The notes under the pieces were generated by a model, which did no database searches, was not told the origin of the DNA, and saw only the letters and a program-made list of their open reading frames with translations. From positions 23,253 to 87,252 of the forward strand of contig JAFEMH010007504.1 in NCBI GenBank assembly GCA_022495995.1: a stretch of DNA of 64,000 bases. Reading direction: 5' to 3'. Source of the stretch: Adenophora triphylla var. japonica. Taxonomy: Eukaryota > Streptophyta > Magnoliopsida > Asterales > Campanulaceae. Below are positions 50,466 through 62,260 of the stretch, piece after piece; position 1 is the stretch's first letter, and each line of letters opens with the position of its first letter. Both the position numbers and the translations under genes were made by a program.

Positions 50466-53435
50466 ATGGCGGAAGGATCTCGAAGGAGTCGTCGTCAGCC
50501 TTGATCGAAAAGTGGTCGAGCAACGGATGGAGCTTCAAAGAAATTGGATTTCGTTTGTTCCATCTTCGAAGAACCCGGATGTCTTGTATCCGAATCCGGA
50601 GGTGCATAATCGTCGTTCTAGGAACGTCGGGGAGGTAAGAAATCCGTTCCGTTTTGATTCCCTGCTCAAATTTTTGAATGCTAGAACTAGGTTTTAGTTT
50701 TTCGCATTTTTGAATTTTTGTTATTTTTTTATGCCTTTTTGTGAAATTCTTGATGAATTGTTGAAAATGGACATGTAAAAATTGTGGGTATGTGTATTTT
50801 GTGCAGAAATGTGTAGATTAGTTTTTATTTGTGAAAATAAAGTGCTTCTCTAATGAAATGCATGTTTTGGTGTTTTGTACCGTATGCTATTTATGTATGT
50901 ACATTATGAGAAAAGTTTGTCGTGTAGTGACAAATTTTTGTGAAAAAATGTGACATGTGCCGTGTTTTGTGACGGGTTTTGTCTGAAAGTGTGTGCCGTG
51001 TAGGGACGGATTTTTGAAAAATGTGTTATGCAGATGTGTCATGCCGTGTGTGCCATGTTTTTGGGTGACGGACTTTGTGGGGAAAATATGTGCAATATGT
51101 GCCGTGTTTTTGTGACGGGTTATATGTGTCTTTGCCGTGTTGGGACAGACTTTTTTTTTTGAAAATGTGTCGTGTAGGGCTTAATCCCTCTTTTGAGAAA
51201 ATGTGTACAGTGTGTGCCGTGTTTTTGTGACGGACTGCATGGGAAAAATTATAGGTATAATGTATGTGAAAATTATGTGCAATGTGTGCCGTGTTTTGTG
51301 ACGGGTTATATGTGAAAAATATGTGCAATGTGTGCCGTGTTTTGTGACGGGTTATTTTCATGGCTTTCCGTGTTGGGACGGACTTTTGTGCCTTTTGTTT
51401 TATATTAAATGCATGATTGACGTACCTTTGCTTTGTGTTTACTGCGGGATGCGGGGCTTATGGCGGGAAGGCCAAGAGGATGAAGACTCGGGGATCGCTC
51501 GAGGCTGTTGTTGAGCTGTGGCGGCGGATGCCGATATTTCCGTGGATGGTAGGCCGAGTCCCGGGAGGCTGGTCTACGCTTACGGCACAGGGTGTGTTCG
51601 TAGAGAACACAGGCGGGGTTTCGACACGAGGAAGAACAAGAGCGTCTTCCTTGGCCTTTCGAGTATTGGTGGGATACCACCCACACCTTCCATCTGAGTT
51701 GGGGAGAGGTGACGGTGACGCCAAGCCAGGCTTTCTTTGCGATTACGGGCTTTCCTTGAAAGGAGGGCCGGTGCGGTGGAGAGATATGATCTCCGTCTTT
51801 GTGTTGACCAGGCTGCTGGGCTTTGAGCCTCGTCCTCGCGAGTGCAGGGATCTTTGTATAGCGACGTGGAGGCGAGGATCACGGCCGGTATTGGGGCCTA
51901 TGTCAGAGTACCGGCCGGGTGACGCGGAGCAGCGGCGCGCTCCTTTTGTGGTATGCATTGTCAGAGACTTTGTTCTCGAACCACGCAGCTGCGGCTCCCT
52001 TTGCTCTGTTGGAGAGCTTGATTGATCTGGATAGAGTTTGTGACATCGCTTGGGGCGAGCGGGCTTGGCCGAGCTCTACTTCTCTTTGGACCGGTTTAGC
52101 CGCGGTGTGGCCGATTCATTGGCTGTTTTGATTTTGCTTTGGAGGTATGAGTTTATTGCTTTGTTTTTGATTTAGCAACTTGTCGCTTCTCCGTTTTCTT
52201 TTGCCTTTGAGCCTTTTGTTTTGTCACGGGTGTGGTTCTACGAGATTTTCAGTGCTTCCTGTGGGATAGAGATCCAGGGGCTGTAGCTGCGTACCTGCTA
52301 TCTTTGGTGGGCTCGTACGGCGAGGAAGAGGAGGACCAGCGGGGAAGCTCACCATCGCCTACGGGGATGTGCGGGGAGCGTCTGGAGAGGGTAGCCGGAG
52401 GGGTTTGTTTTGTTCCCGTGGGCTCGGTATGAGGGTGATGAGTTCGAGGGGCTCCCGAGGTGATAGCGCGGCGGAAGATCTTTGCGGGGCTGACTGCGGA
52501 CGTCATGTACAGGGAGCGGGTCTTACAGCGGCATGGCCCAGGTGTGCTTCCCGTGGCTCAGGGACCCTCCTTTTGGGATGCTTGATTCCGGGATATGGAT
52601 GTGCTTGATTTTGAGAGGTACCTTGGCGGTGTGGGCGCCGAGGAGTTCATTTTGTATGGAGAGGAGTACGGGGCCTTCGTGAGGAGGAAGGCGAGGACGC
52701 CGCAGTGCGCGAGGAGAGAGAGGGCGCGCGGGCTCCCGAGAGGTTCCGATGCGGGGCCGGATTTCACGTATGTCCAGTGGGGACGGGTCGAGGAGGAGGG
52801 TGTACATGCCGTTTACGAGCGAGCTCTGCTGCATATCGAGTGGATCCCGATAGATCGGTGAGTGTGCTTACTCTTTTCCATCTTGGCATCTTTTACGTAT
52901 TTTTCTCTTTTTGTTGTTGAGTATAAGCGTATTCTTTGGCGTTTCCTTGGCTGCTTGCTTGTGCGGAGTCCGGGAGAGCCTATGATATCTTGACTCGCCG
53001 TTATGTGGCGATGAGGTCGTTTGCGAAGAAGATGGCGTCGAAGATGTCTTGCCGGTCTTCGCGACGCGTGCCGGCGTACCGGCCCTATGCCTTCGAGGCA
53101 TTACAGCAGACGTTCCTCCACCGAGAGCCGAGCGGAGCCGCAGCGGGAGGGACCTTCGAGGGCGGCATAGCATGGATGCGGGACGTCTTCGGGAGCTCGG
53201 CGGCGGCCCTTTTATCGGTTCTTCCCTCCTCGGGATGCGCAGGGTGAGGATCCTCGAGCCTTCTTTCTTCGATCCTTTCGTCGGATTTGATCCTTCGGAT
53301 TACTTTGAGTGGCGGCCTCCGGCGAGGCTCGGTACTACGATGACGAGGACGTGGCGGGCGAGTTCACGGGGATGCCCGACTTCTCTCTGGAGGACCTTGG
53401 CGAGGATGATGATGATCTTTGAGGAGTCGGATTAG
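50466..53435 (+). pseudogene. Tat extra gene 1, plant mobile domain remnant, antisense
   Basis: Plus strand, opposite to pol. ATG at 50466 opens MAEGSRRSRR but soon needs a frameshift to LDRKVVEQRMELQRNWISFV. A GGGAG/GTAAGA donor at 50634 ends exon 1. Later blocks: GSLEAVVELWRRMPIFPW near 51490, then ALLESLIDLDRVCDIAWGE and, one frame over, LYFSLDRFSRGVADSLAVLI (about 52000-52135), which I recognise as the plant mobile domain. A second donor (CGGTGAGT) is near 52858 and more exon-like sequence runs to a stop at about 53430. In Tat elements such genes lie antisense between pol and 3' LTR; their role is unknown. Many frameshifts. Confidence 0.65.
50634..51440 (+). other. probable intron 1 of antisense gene 1 with short repeats
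   Basis: T-rich, begins GTAAGAAATCC, and the expected acceptor reads TTTACTGCGGG (CGG for CAG), apparently mutated. GTGCCGTGTTTTGTGACGGG and close variants recur at least seven times between 50960 and 51360. Confidence 0.6.
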
Positions 53436-53767
53436 TATTCATTTGCTTTCCCTCTTTCCATATCTTCTCTTTTTTTTTTTGTTTAGCAACGGACATTTGA
53501 TGTACCTGTAATAAAACACTCATATTTGCACGGCAAACATCATTTTATTTTAAGATGTAATGTCATTTTTGTGATTCAGGAATTGTCCTAGAAATTGTTG
53601 CTAGTATTTTTTTATTTTGTGCATGCCACGTGAGCGAGAGTGCGTTTGTGGGTAGTGTATGTTTGCGGGAATGGCTTTGGCAGTGTTTGGGCGATTTGGA
53701 GCAAGGTCTGCGAGGACAGTGGTTGTTATGCTTGTTTCTTTGGGAAATGGGTTCATGGTTGCAAGGA

Positions 53768-53841
53768 GGTCCGTACGGACATACCTAGCATGCAAAGAGG
53801 TTCGTACGGACCAACCTTGCTTTTGGGAAGGAGATAAATGC
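53768..53841 (+). promoter_or_regulatory. palindrome pair and TATA-like box before antisense gene 2
   Basis: GGTCCGTACGGACA at 53768-53781 and GGTTCGTACGGACC at 53799-53812 (31 bp apart, one mismatch each), then GATAAATG about 21 bp downstream. The region between box and ATG (CCCCATTT, CTCCATTTTTGCC) resembles that before gene 1. Confidence 0.6.
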
Positions 53842-53931
53842 TTTCCAGTGTCTGGTTCTTCCCCATTTCCCCATTTGCAGCCATTTTCGAGCTTTCTTCC
53901 CCATTTTCTCTAGGAACCTCCATTTTTGCCA

Positions 53932-55448
53932 TGGATTCTTCGTACGTCCCTAGAATTTTGCCGAGGCTTTCGCAGGAGAGGCAAGCACACTTCCTTGAGC
54001 AGTTGAAAATGTGGATGCGGCGCCGTATGAGGCATCAGAGACGGGCTTTCGAGGTAAGGTTTCGTCTTTGCTCGATTTGGTCTTTTAAGGAGTTGGTTCC
54101 TGATTGGGATTTGTTGCGGGCTGCCGCGAAGTTCTGGGATGTTAGGAGGCATGTGTATTGTTTCTCCTACAATGAAATGGTGCCCACTTTTGAGGATTTT
54201 CGGGCTTTGATTGGAGGGCCGAAGGTGGAGGCCATCTCGCTTCCTTTGATTGGTGGTCCTGCGGTGCGCGTGAAGCTTGCAGGCTTTCTTCGTACTTCGT
54301 TGGAAGAAGTGCAGGGCATGATCCTTGATTCGGGTCATATCGACATTTCGAGGCTGTAGGAGCGGTTCATGGTTGATGATGAGTGATGTCTCTTGGGACG
54401 CATTTGCCTTGTGCGTGATGGCGACGCTTTTCTGGTCGGCTCCCTTGGCATTTGCGATGGCGCTTTGCTAGATGTGGTTGGGCCTTTGAGTGGAGAGGAT
54501 ATTGTCCCGTTGGTCTTTGGGGAGACTCTTCGTGGTATCGGCCGTACGCGGCCCAGGGATCGGTTCATGAGAGGGGAAGCCCGCTTTGCTCACCTTGTGG
54601 GCTGCGAGAGAGACTTCGAGGCCATGCCGAGGCTCAGACGTCGTTTAGCCCGTGGTCATTTGCTCGGCGACCTCTTGTGTTGGATATGGATCGATCACTT
54701 TGGGAGAGATGGATGGCACGGCTTGGTACGCATCGGATCCTGGTGGGTTCCTTGCCTTGGAGGATTGAGACTAGGAGGATCTTGCGGGAAGGGTCCTACG
54801 TTGTCGAGTTCCGAGGTTTGTCTTGGTCCTCATTCTATATTCCGTCGCTTGTTTCCGGCGGTTTGGGATGAAGCAGGGAGCCTTTGTTGAGGTGGGATGA
54901 CCTTGCTCTGCGGAAGTAGTTCCTCTTTGTATGGCGGCTTCGGGTGCCTTCTTGTATTTTACGAGGGTATGGAAGTATTCCGCTTTCCCTCTGTGGTACT
55001 CCTTAGACGTCGGGAGCGTCGTATTGACGACTCGGTACACGGCTTTGGTATGAGCGGCGTGTTGGGCGATCCCAAGTGGCTTTGGAGAGCGGCGTGTAGC
55101 GATTACAGGACCGGTTGCCGTAGTAGCTATTGCCTTAGGAGTGCGAAGCCTGGTCTGACCCTTTGGATGTGACGGGAGACACTTTGTTTGACTACGAGAC
55201 TAGAGTTAACCGGCTGACGGGGAGAGGTCCTCTTTTACGGACTCGCGGGGAGGAGATCAGAGCCGAAGCACGGGCGAATGAAGCCACGAGAGCTGCTGGA
55301 TTGTTTGACTCTACGGGAGGACCCCCGATCTCGGGCCCGAGAGACGCGAGTTGGTTCACGTGGAGCGAAAGAAGACTCGCCGGGGACGAGGAAGAAAGGA
55401 AAGAATGGCGAGGGACAAGCGCGAGATGGCGCGGAATGACCTCCTAGG
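53932..55448 (+). pseudogene. Tat extra gene 2, DUF7745-like, antisense
   Basis: ATG at 53932 opens MDSSYVPRILPRLSQERQAH. The frame to 54359 has LVPDWDLLRAAAKFWDVRRH and YCFSYNEMVPTFEDFRALIG, the pattern of DUF7745/plant-mobile-type proteins of Tat retroelements. After a TAG the match continues in changing frames: PLVFGETLRGIGRTRPRDR (54510), RSLWERWMARLGTHRILVGS (54690) and FYIPSLVS followed by FGMKQGAF (54835-54880). A Glu/Arg-rich coiled end reaches about 55440. Function unknown. It is related in domain type and promoter layout to gene 1 but not a simple duplicate. Confidence 0.65.
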
Positions 55449-55999
55449 TATCCATTCATTGCATTGCAAACACATTATTAGTTAAATTTATTAAATTTGT
55501 CTTTTAGCATGTTGTGAACTTGAGAGTAGACCGTGCTTGAACTCATCAAGAAATGTTGTAACCGTTAGTGATTTGTGATTTACTTTTAAAGCTTTGTCGA
55601 GACGCAAGATCTCTTGTTTGCCTTTTTTTCTTTTGTGCACCTTGTCGGCGTCCATCTTTGAACCTTTTACATTTGCATTTGCGGGTGAAGCGGTGTGGGC
55701 CATGACGGCAATCCCTTTTGCTTAGGCTTTGTGCTTGGGCGAGAAGTTGAATGATCCCACGACAAGTCGTTTTGACGGTCCTTTTTTTTGTAGCTTCCTT
55801 GCCTCTTGTTGGCGTCGGGCTCTTGACCTCTTTTTTGCAGCTTTTGCTTGAGCTTCTTTTATTATTATTTTTTTGTGAGCCCTTGCTCAAGCTCTCTTTT
55901 TTTTTATTTTTTTGTGAGCCCTTGCTCAAGCTCTCTCTCTCTTTTTTTTTTTTGAAGCGCGTGAGGGCGAAGACAAGCCCCTGGCTTTGAAGCAGACAT
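55449..55999 (-). other. spacer between pol and antisense genes
   Basis: T-rich with TTTTTTTTATTTTTTTGTGAGC repeats at 55860-55950 (GAGCCCTTGCTCAAGCTCTC occurs twice, 55879 and 55916). The C-terminal end of integrase probably overlaps its right edge. Frames here are low-complexity Lys/Ser artefacts. Confidence 0.45.
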
Positions 56000-56740
56000 G
56001 AGTCAGTCGTTTGATGCTGAGTGACCCTCGGATGTCCTTTGATGTTGCCGCCGTCGTTTGACTTGGTCAAGGTGACTGTTGGGGCGTGTTCTTGAAAAGT
56101 GCGTAGCTTGATGGAGGTCATGGGGTTTCTCCCGTGGGTACATTACGGCGATGTGCGGTAGCCCCAAAGTGCAAGGTGCGGCTTCTCGGGCCAATCTCGT
56201 CCTCGGGTGGTCATTTTCGGATGATCCGTTCGAGGGTTTTGTTTCTTGCTTCCACGGCGCCGTTTGTTTGTGGCCAGGTAGGGAGAAGATTTGTGGCGTG
56301 TGATCTTGAATTCGGCCCGGCCCGATGCATCGAATTCCCCTTGAAGTGTGAACCGTGTCTCGATATGACCTCATTTGGGATGCGTATCGGCGAGATGATG
56401 TTTTCCTTGAGGAAATGCGCGACCTTCTTGGAGGTGAGTACCTTGTAGGACTTGGCTTGACCCGTTGGTGAAGTAGTCGATGGCTACTAAGATGAACTTC
56501 GTGACGAATTCTTTGCTGGCGGAGCGTTTTCCCGATGATGTCAATTCCCCAAGTGGCAAATGGCGAGTGTGTAGTCATGCAGTAGAGATCGTGGGGAGGT
56601 AGATGATTGAGGTTGGAGAACCGTTGACACTTGTCGCAGCTTCGGACAAAGTGGATGCAGTCTGCCTCCATGGAGATCTAGTAGTAGCCCATCCTGAGAA
56701 TGATTTGCATCAGGGCTCTGGCGTTCATGTGGGGACCGCA
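56000..56740 (-). pseudogene. integrase of the Tat element
   Basis: The minus-strand frame from 56671 has the zinc-finger end CIHFVRSCDKCQRFSN and, after a short spacer, WGIDIIGK with the first catalytic Asp. The next block FILVAIDYFT lies in another frame (56371-56559 ORF), and later pieces (RIPNEVISRHGS-like, NDVEAANK-like) shift again, so at least three frameshifts break the core. Integrase at the pol end, after RNase H, is the gypsy order. Confidence 0.75.
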
Positions 56741-56760
56741 AGCCCCATTGTGGACTTCGT

Positions 56761-57462
56761 TCATGAACTTGTTTGCTTCTTCATGGGCGATGCGGCGTAG
56801 GAGTGGCCCGTGGTAGCGTTTCTTATATAGCATGTCCCAGAGGATGACGAAGTGAGAGGCGAGGCGTTTCGGGGGCCATGACGCTCTTGGTTTTGACCCC
56901 TTACGTGTGTGGGTCTTCCTTGTTCATGAAGGTGGTTTCCCGTTCTTGAGGTATTGGAAAATCTGGTTATACCATGGCTCAAATTGACGGGCTTAGGTTC
57001 TGAGTTCGATCTTACAATGAGTAGGCGAGGAATTTCCTTTCGTCCAGACTTTGAAGGGTTTGATCGCTTTTCCTTCGGGGATTTCCACAAAGGGAAGCCG
57101 AGGTGGCTAAGACATGCACGCAAACTGTTTCGGTCTCTTGGCAAGTAGTGGAAGGTGACCTCTTCGAATTGTGTGATGAGGTCTTCCGTACGGGCATGGT
57201 ATTTTTGCAAGCACAGGTCTATGGTTTTCCACTTGTTGGAGACTTGGTTGATGATCAAGGCCGAGTCCCCATAAACTTCGAGTTTACGGACATTCCTCTC
57301 GAGTGCGGCTTGTAGACCAATGCCGCGAGCTTCATATTCGGCGGCATTGTTGGTTACCTCGAAATTGAGCTTTATAGCAATTGGGGTGTGCTCGTCCGGA
57401 TCTACAGAGCATACCGATGCCGTTTCCTTTTTGTTGGTGCTCAGTCGAAGAACGGTTGCCAT
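56761..57462 (-). pseudogene. second (archaeal-type) RNase H of the Tat element
   Basis: NFEVTNNAAEYEARGIGLQA, RKLEVYGDSALIINQVSNKW and FEEVTFHYLPRDRN are the hallmarks of the extra RNase H acquired by the Tat lineage. The E of AEYEA and D of GDSAL are visible. The frame degenerates after residue 120. The preceding tether (FDIKYVNQKSIKG) is in the frame 57719-57441. Confidence 0.85.
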
Positions 57463-58054
57463 CGGTTTTCGCCTTTGATTGCGAAGATTCCCTCGTCTAC
57501 ACGAAATTGTGGTTCGGGGCCTCGAGCCTCGTCGGTTGGGAAATCGACGGTTGTTCCAACCATGGCCCGTCCCTTGATTGACTTTTGGTTTACGTACTTG
57601 ATGTCAAATTCCGCTAGGAAGAAAGACCATTTGGCGAGCCTCATTGACGAGAGATGGTTTGTCGAAGAGGTACTTGGTAGGTCCATTTTGGAAACCAAGT
57701 GTGCGTGTGCGGCTTGCATGTAGTGCCGTAGTTTCCCGACAACCCATACCGTAGGCTGCGCAGGTTTTCTCGAGGGCCGAGTAATTGAGTTCGCTGCCTT
57801 GAAACTTTCGGCGACGAAGTAGATGGCGTTTTCAACTCGTGACTCCTTCTTTTCTTGACGAGCATGGCTCCAATGCGGTGTCGGTCACGGTTAGGTATAG
57901 CAACAGTGGCTTTTCCTCGTGGGGAGGACGAGAGAATCGGAGGACTTACAAGGTATGCTTTTATTTTTTCAAAGGCATCTTGGCATTCGAGTTCCATTCG
58001 ATGTCGGCGTTCTTCTTCATCAGTTTGAAAGATTGGCTCGCACATAGAGGTCAA
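57463..58054 (-). pseudogene. first RNase H of the Tat element
   Basis: Pieces in different frames: CQDAFEKIKAYLVSPPIL near 57965-57900, a broken middle, and LAKWSFFLAEFDIKYVNQKS near 57640-57580. Standard gypsy RNase H after RT; catalytic residues cannot be traced through the frameshifts. Confidence 0.7.
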
Positions 58055-59037
58055 TTGGTTGTGAGCGGCCGATATATTGCGGGCGGCCCATGAAGCTTTT
58101 CACCTCTGTCCGAGTTTGCGGTGGTCTCATTTCGATGATAGCCTTGATCTTTTGAGGATCAACCTCGATGCCTCTCTCGGTGACCATGTATCCCAAAACC
58201 TTGCCTCGGCTAACCCCAAATGTGCATTTGGCGTGGTTAAGCCTCATTGAGTGTTTTCGGAGGCGATTGAAGAATTTTCTCGAGTCCGTGAGGTGTTGTC
58301 CATCGATCCCTTCGAGTGAATGATCATGTCATCGACGTACACTTCGATCTCCTTGTGGATCATATCGTGGAAGAGGGCGGTTCTTTGCCCGTTGGTAGGT
58401 AGCCCCAAACATTCTTTAGTCAGATCGGCATTGCGTAGCGTGTAGGTTCCCCAGGGGGTAGTGAAAGCCTCGTCTTTTCTTGGTCTTCTTCGGCCATCTT
58501 GATTTGATTGTGGCCCGTGGCAAAACCGTCCACGAAGGACTTGACTTCGAAATTGGCTGTAGTGTCTACCAACATGTCGATGTTGGGTAGTGGAAAATCG
58601 TCCTTGGGACTTGCTTTGTTGAGATCTCGGAAGTCACACGCAGCAGCCCGTACTTTTCCATTGGCCTTGGTGGCCCGAGTGACGATATTGGAGAGCCATG
58701 TGGGGTACTCGATCACCACGATGAAGCCGACGCGGAGCATTTTTTCGATCTCCTCTTTGACTTGTAAAGACCATTCCGGCTTGATTCGGCGTAGCTTTTT
58801 GCTTGATGGGCTTAGCCTCGGGATTTGGGGAATCCGGTGTTCCACAATGTTAGGATCTAATCCGGGCATGTCTCGGTAAGACCAAGCGAACACGTCCACG
58901 AACTCTTTGAGCCGCAGTGCAGTCAATGCGTGCTTGGCTGTGCCGGCTTGAAGAAACTTCCGATTTGCGTCTCTCTCTTTCTGGCTCTTGGCAAATAGCG
59001 GTCCCAAATTCACTTTGGTTAAAACCTCCTCGCTGAC
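58055..59037 (-). pseudogene. reverse transcriptase of the Tat element
   Basis: The frame 59013-58420 shows FVDVFAWSYRDMPGLDPNIV, VGFIVVIEYPTWLSNIVTRA, DFRDLNKASPKDDFPLPNID and KSFVDGFATGHNQIKMAEED, clearly Tat/Ogre-type RT. The YVDD active site is coded at 58339-58328 in another frame, and NHAKCTFGVSRGKVLGYMVT (58240-58180) closes the domain. KNGKIRVCIDFRDLNK-type residues are altered (ACDF for CIDF). At least three frameshifts. Confidence 0.85.
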
Positions 59038-60051
59038 TTAGGCCCGGAATTTTTCTCTACGTTTGACAACATGCTTAAAGATGTGCTTAATGTATTGTTC
59101 TTTTAATGTGTCTCAGCTTCTTTATCAAGTGAATCGTTATTAAGCTGTCTTGTGTGTTAGTTAATTTAATGTGCTTGTTAAAGATGCAATGGGAGGAATC
59201 TCACTTCGGAAGATCGAAGCATTCATTAAGAGCATACGGGAATACATTATTGGCAATGAGTTCGTAATCTTCCTCGGCGTGAGGCCATGCGGATGACCTC
59301 GAGAGACTCAAATTCAAAGCTAATGGACTCGGGATGAGTTTTTGACACTAGACTCTAGGACTCGAGGGGTCGAGAACCCAAGTTGCTTCGATCATGTCAC
59401 TTTTTCTTTGGCCGGGCAGCTGGGTCCGGAGAAGGTGGCCCGATTATTGAGTGTGCAATGAGCTTGATAGGAGATGGGGCTTGAAGGGCTTTATGTCACC
59501 GTTCCCGATCATTGCTATCACAGAGTTATCGAACAAAATCGATTAGATCTCAGCATCTCGATTTCTTCTTTGAAGAGCAAAGTGGAGCAGCCAAGTGCTC
59601 GTCCACGAGCATCGTCATGGCGAGGTCTCTTTTGCTTTTGTCTTGGGCATTACTAGCTCCGAATGCGAACTGCGTCCCTGTTTGTTGAAGGCAGTGAGTG
59701 TTGACAGAGGAGTTTTTCGAATTCTTCCGCCCAAAGAGGGAGTTTTTTAGAACCAAAATTCATTGTGAATAGTGGTGGTTGGCATGGATCCCTAAGAGAG
59801 GGGGCGGTGTGTCGAGAAATGCTCTTCGGATCTGGGATTTGGCTTGAGGCCCTCTGAATCTTGCCGGAGGTGCTCAGCTGGAGCTTGTCCATGGTTGTCG
59901 GCCCCGCCTTTGCTTTGGCGATCCGAATGCCTGTTCCCTTTTCTCTCGGATCTTCTTCCAAGTTGCCGGCCTTCTTTGTTTAAGTACTTGGTGCATGTCC
60001 CGAAGCTGTAAGGACGAAGATCAGAGATTGCGTGTACGCTACTCTTCTTTG
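59038..60051 (-). other. protease-RT linker of the Tat element
   Basis: About 1 kb in pol sense with no block I recognise; broken frames only. In Tat elements this is the variable region before RT. Confidence 0.45.
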
Positions 60052-60933
60052 TTATCCGTGGAGCGTTTTCGTGCAGCTCGCTTGTCCTCCGCTTGATGTG
60101 TTCGGGAGTAGGAATGTATCCTGTGCCGTGCAGGTATTCTTCGTTTCTTTCGATATTGATGATCTGTAGAGTGCCACACGACGGCGTTTTCCCAAATCGA
60201 GCCCCCGGATGTAGTTCATGTGCTTCATCATTTTCACTTGGGAGGGATCTTGTCCCAAATCAGCTTAAGGCAGTGTCTATGTAGGCACACTTTGGGCCTT
60301 TGGGCTTTCGATGGTGAATCCCGGCGAGCAACTGGGCGCCGTCATGTAAGTCTCATCATGTTTGATCTCTAAAAGCCGGGACGCCGTTGGTGTCCTGGTC
60401 CTTTCGTTGACTATATGCTATCTCCGTAGATGATGGTTAGACTGTTCCTTGGACCCGAACTTTACGCATTGATGGAGAGTGGATGCCACTCCATTGATCC
60501 GGTGTAGCCAGTGGGCGTCCCAAAATGGCACCGAATGTGATCGGGATGTCGATGACTTGGAAACTCCGTCGGAGACCATTTGTTTTCCGAACCACAAATT
60601 CAAGGTGGCTATTCCCAAGACTCGGGCGGGACGTCGAGTCGTATGCCTTGATTGCCCGAGTCGAGGGCTTTAGATCAGCTTGCTTTGATCCCTAGCAAAT
60701 CCATCATTTTCGGCCGGGAAGGACGTTCATGGATGATCCCCCATCTTACGGCAACACCCGAGCGAGACGATGCTCAGGCCCTTCAATTGAACCGTTATGT
60801 AGAGAGGCTCGTTGTGGTCGAGACCCAAATTTTGGAAGGTCGAGCTCGTGAAAGTGATGATATTGCTATAATTGACGTTGCCACAATCACATCTCGAATC
60901 GGTTTCATCGGTGTCAACTGTGATGGGAACCAT
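60052..60933 (-). pseudogene. protease and G-patch region of the Tat element
   Basis: The frame 60933-60727 has NIITFTSSTFQNLGLDHNEP and LYITVQLKG, the start of the Tat protease. 60618-60418 carries AHWLHRINGVASTLHQCVKF, the conserved block downstream of the active site. 60258-60052 has MKHMNYIRGLDLGKRRR, a G-patch-like motif known in this lineage. The catalytic DNGS-type triad should lie near 60730 but is disrupted. Confidence 0.7.
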
Positions 60934-62260
60934 GGTCCTGGGCTAGGCTTTCTTCCAACTTGAGCTTGTGCGGGTAAGATGAAGTGAGTAGGGACCGAAA
61001 GTGAGATGTTAGCCTCGAGTGCGCTTGAAGCCGTGTCAACGACAGATCTTCGTACGGCCTTTTCGGGGTCCAAGGTTTCAGCTTCTTTGGCGTAGGGCCC
61101 CTTTTCGGTCCGGGTGGCTCGTGTATGGCTGGCCTTTTTTAATACCGTCCGTGGAGGATTCGACCGGGAGTTTGACCTAATCGTGTCGAACATTCATACT
61201 GGGTCCTTATGGTTTTGCTTTTCTCTCCTATTTCTCAGTAGTAGGAGGAGCCCTGATTGGCGTAAGGCCGATCGCGCATTTCAATTCGTTCACCGTGCAT
61301 GGCTTTCTACCGAAGCATCAATAGTGGCTTTGAGATCTCTCCCAAGACAGGGGTTGGATTATCCGACCTTCGGACCTTGATTGGCGGTGCGAAGCTTCGT
61401 CCCAAATTTTTGATCATGGAAGCCGGGGGAACATTGCCATGGCTCGCTTGTGCGAGCCCTAGGCTTGGCTTTGAGTAGATAGATATAGTAGTCAAAACTT
61501 TCCCCGAGGGTTCTCCAAGGGTTCCGACTGTAGGATCACCGGATTCGCACCTCTTTTTCAGTTTTTGTTGAGAAGATAGCTTCTTCTTTCGTCCCGAGGA
61601 CGGCCCTCGCTCATCGCATCCCGGAATTCCATTTCCGTGACAAGCACCAAAAGCAATCGCAGAGCGTCCCACCTCGATGTGTTCGTTGTTCAGCGGTGGT
61701 ACCGGGACCTCAGGAGGCTGGATGGCGCGAGGCCTCCTCACTGAAGGTCTTGTGGTCTTACGTCATAACCGGCATGGCTGCATGCGAGTGCGGTAACGAT
61801 GTTGACTTCTCGGGAGAGCCAATGAGAGATGTTAGAGGTCGTAGAGAGCTTGAGCGATGACTTGGGAAGCCCCGTGTAGTCGGAGTGGCTAATGTTCCGA
61901 AGTGGTGCATGGCACCTTCGATCCAGAGCTTGTTGCTCCACCTTGACGTTTCTCAATAGCCATGAGGACCTCAAGCAAACTTCTTCCAATGTTGGGAAAT
62001 TTCTTGGGGGTAAGGTCCCGCTTCTCATCGCTTGCTTATCCACCGACTTTGCCGCCCAATGGGAATTAGACTGGTACCGTCCCGTGACAGAGCTTAGAAA
62101 GGAGAGGTAGGACCTTTGCTTCTTCGTTTTGACACCGGGAGACGGGTTCCTGGTACTCTCGACCACTCTCTACGTTAGCATTTTGGAGGGGGTGACGGGC
62201 AAGGTTTAGACACGAGGAATGGCCTAACTGGGATAAAAGGGGGAAAGCTTCCACGTGAGT
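60934..62260 (-). pseudogene. gag region of the Tat element
   Basis: Position (between leader and protease) and weak blocks suggest gag, for example the frames 62166-61738 and 61193-60795, but I find no zinc knuckle and cannot align it reliably. Many stops and frame changes. Confidence 0.4.

Noticed and set aside
55546..56121. Lys/Ser-rich minus-strand open frame with KGSQKNKKK repeats
   Set aside because: Frame across T-rich low-complexity repeats after the integrase; not conserved gag or pol sequence.
58508..58879. Plus-strand open frame opposite Tat RT
   Set aside because: Shadow of the RT frame 59013-58420.
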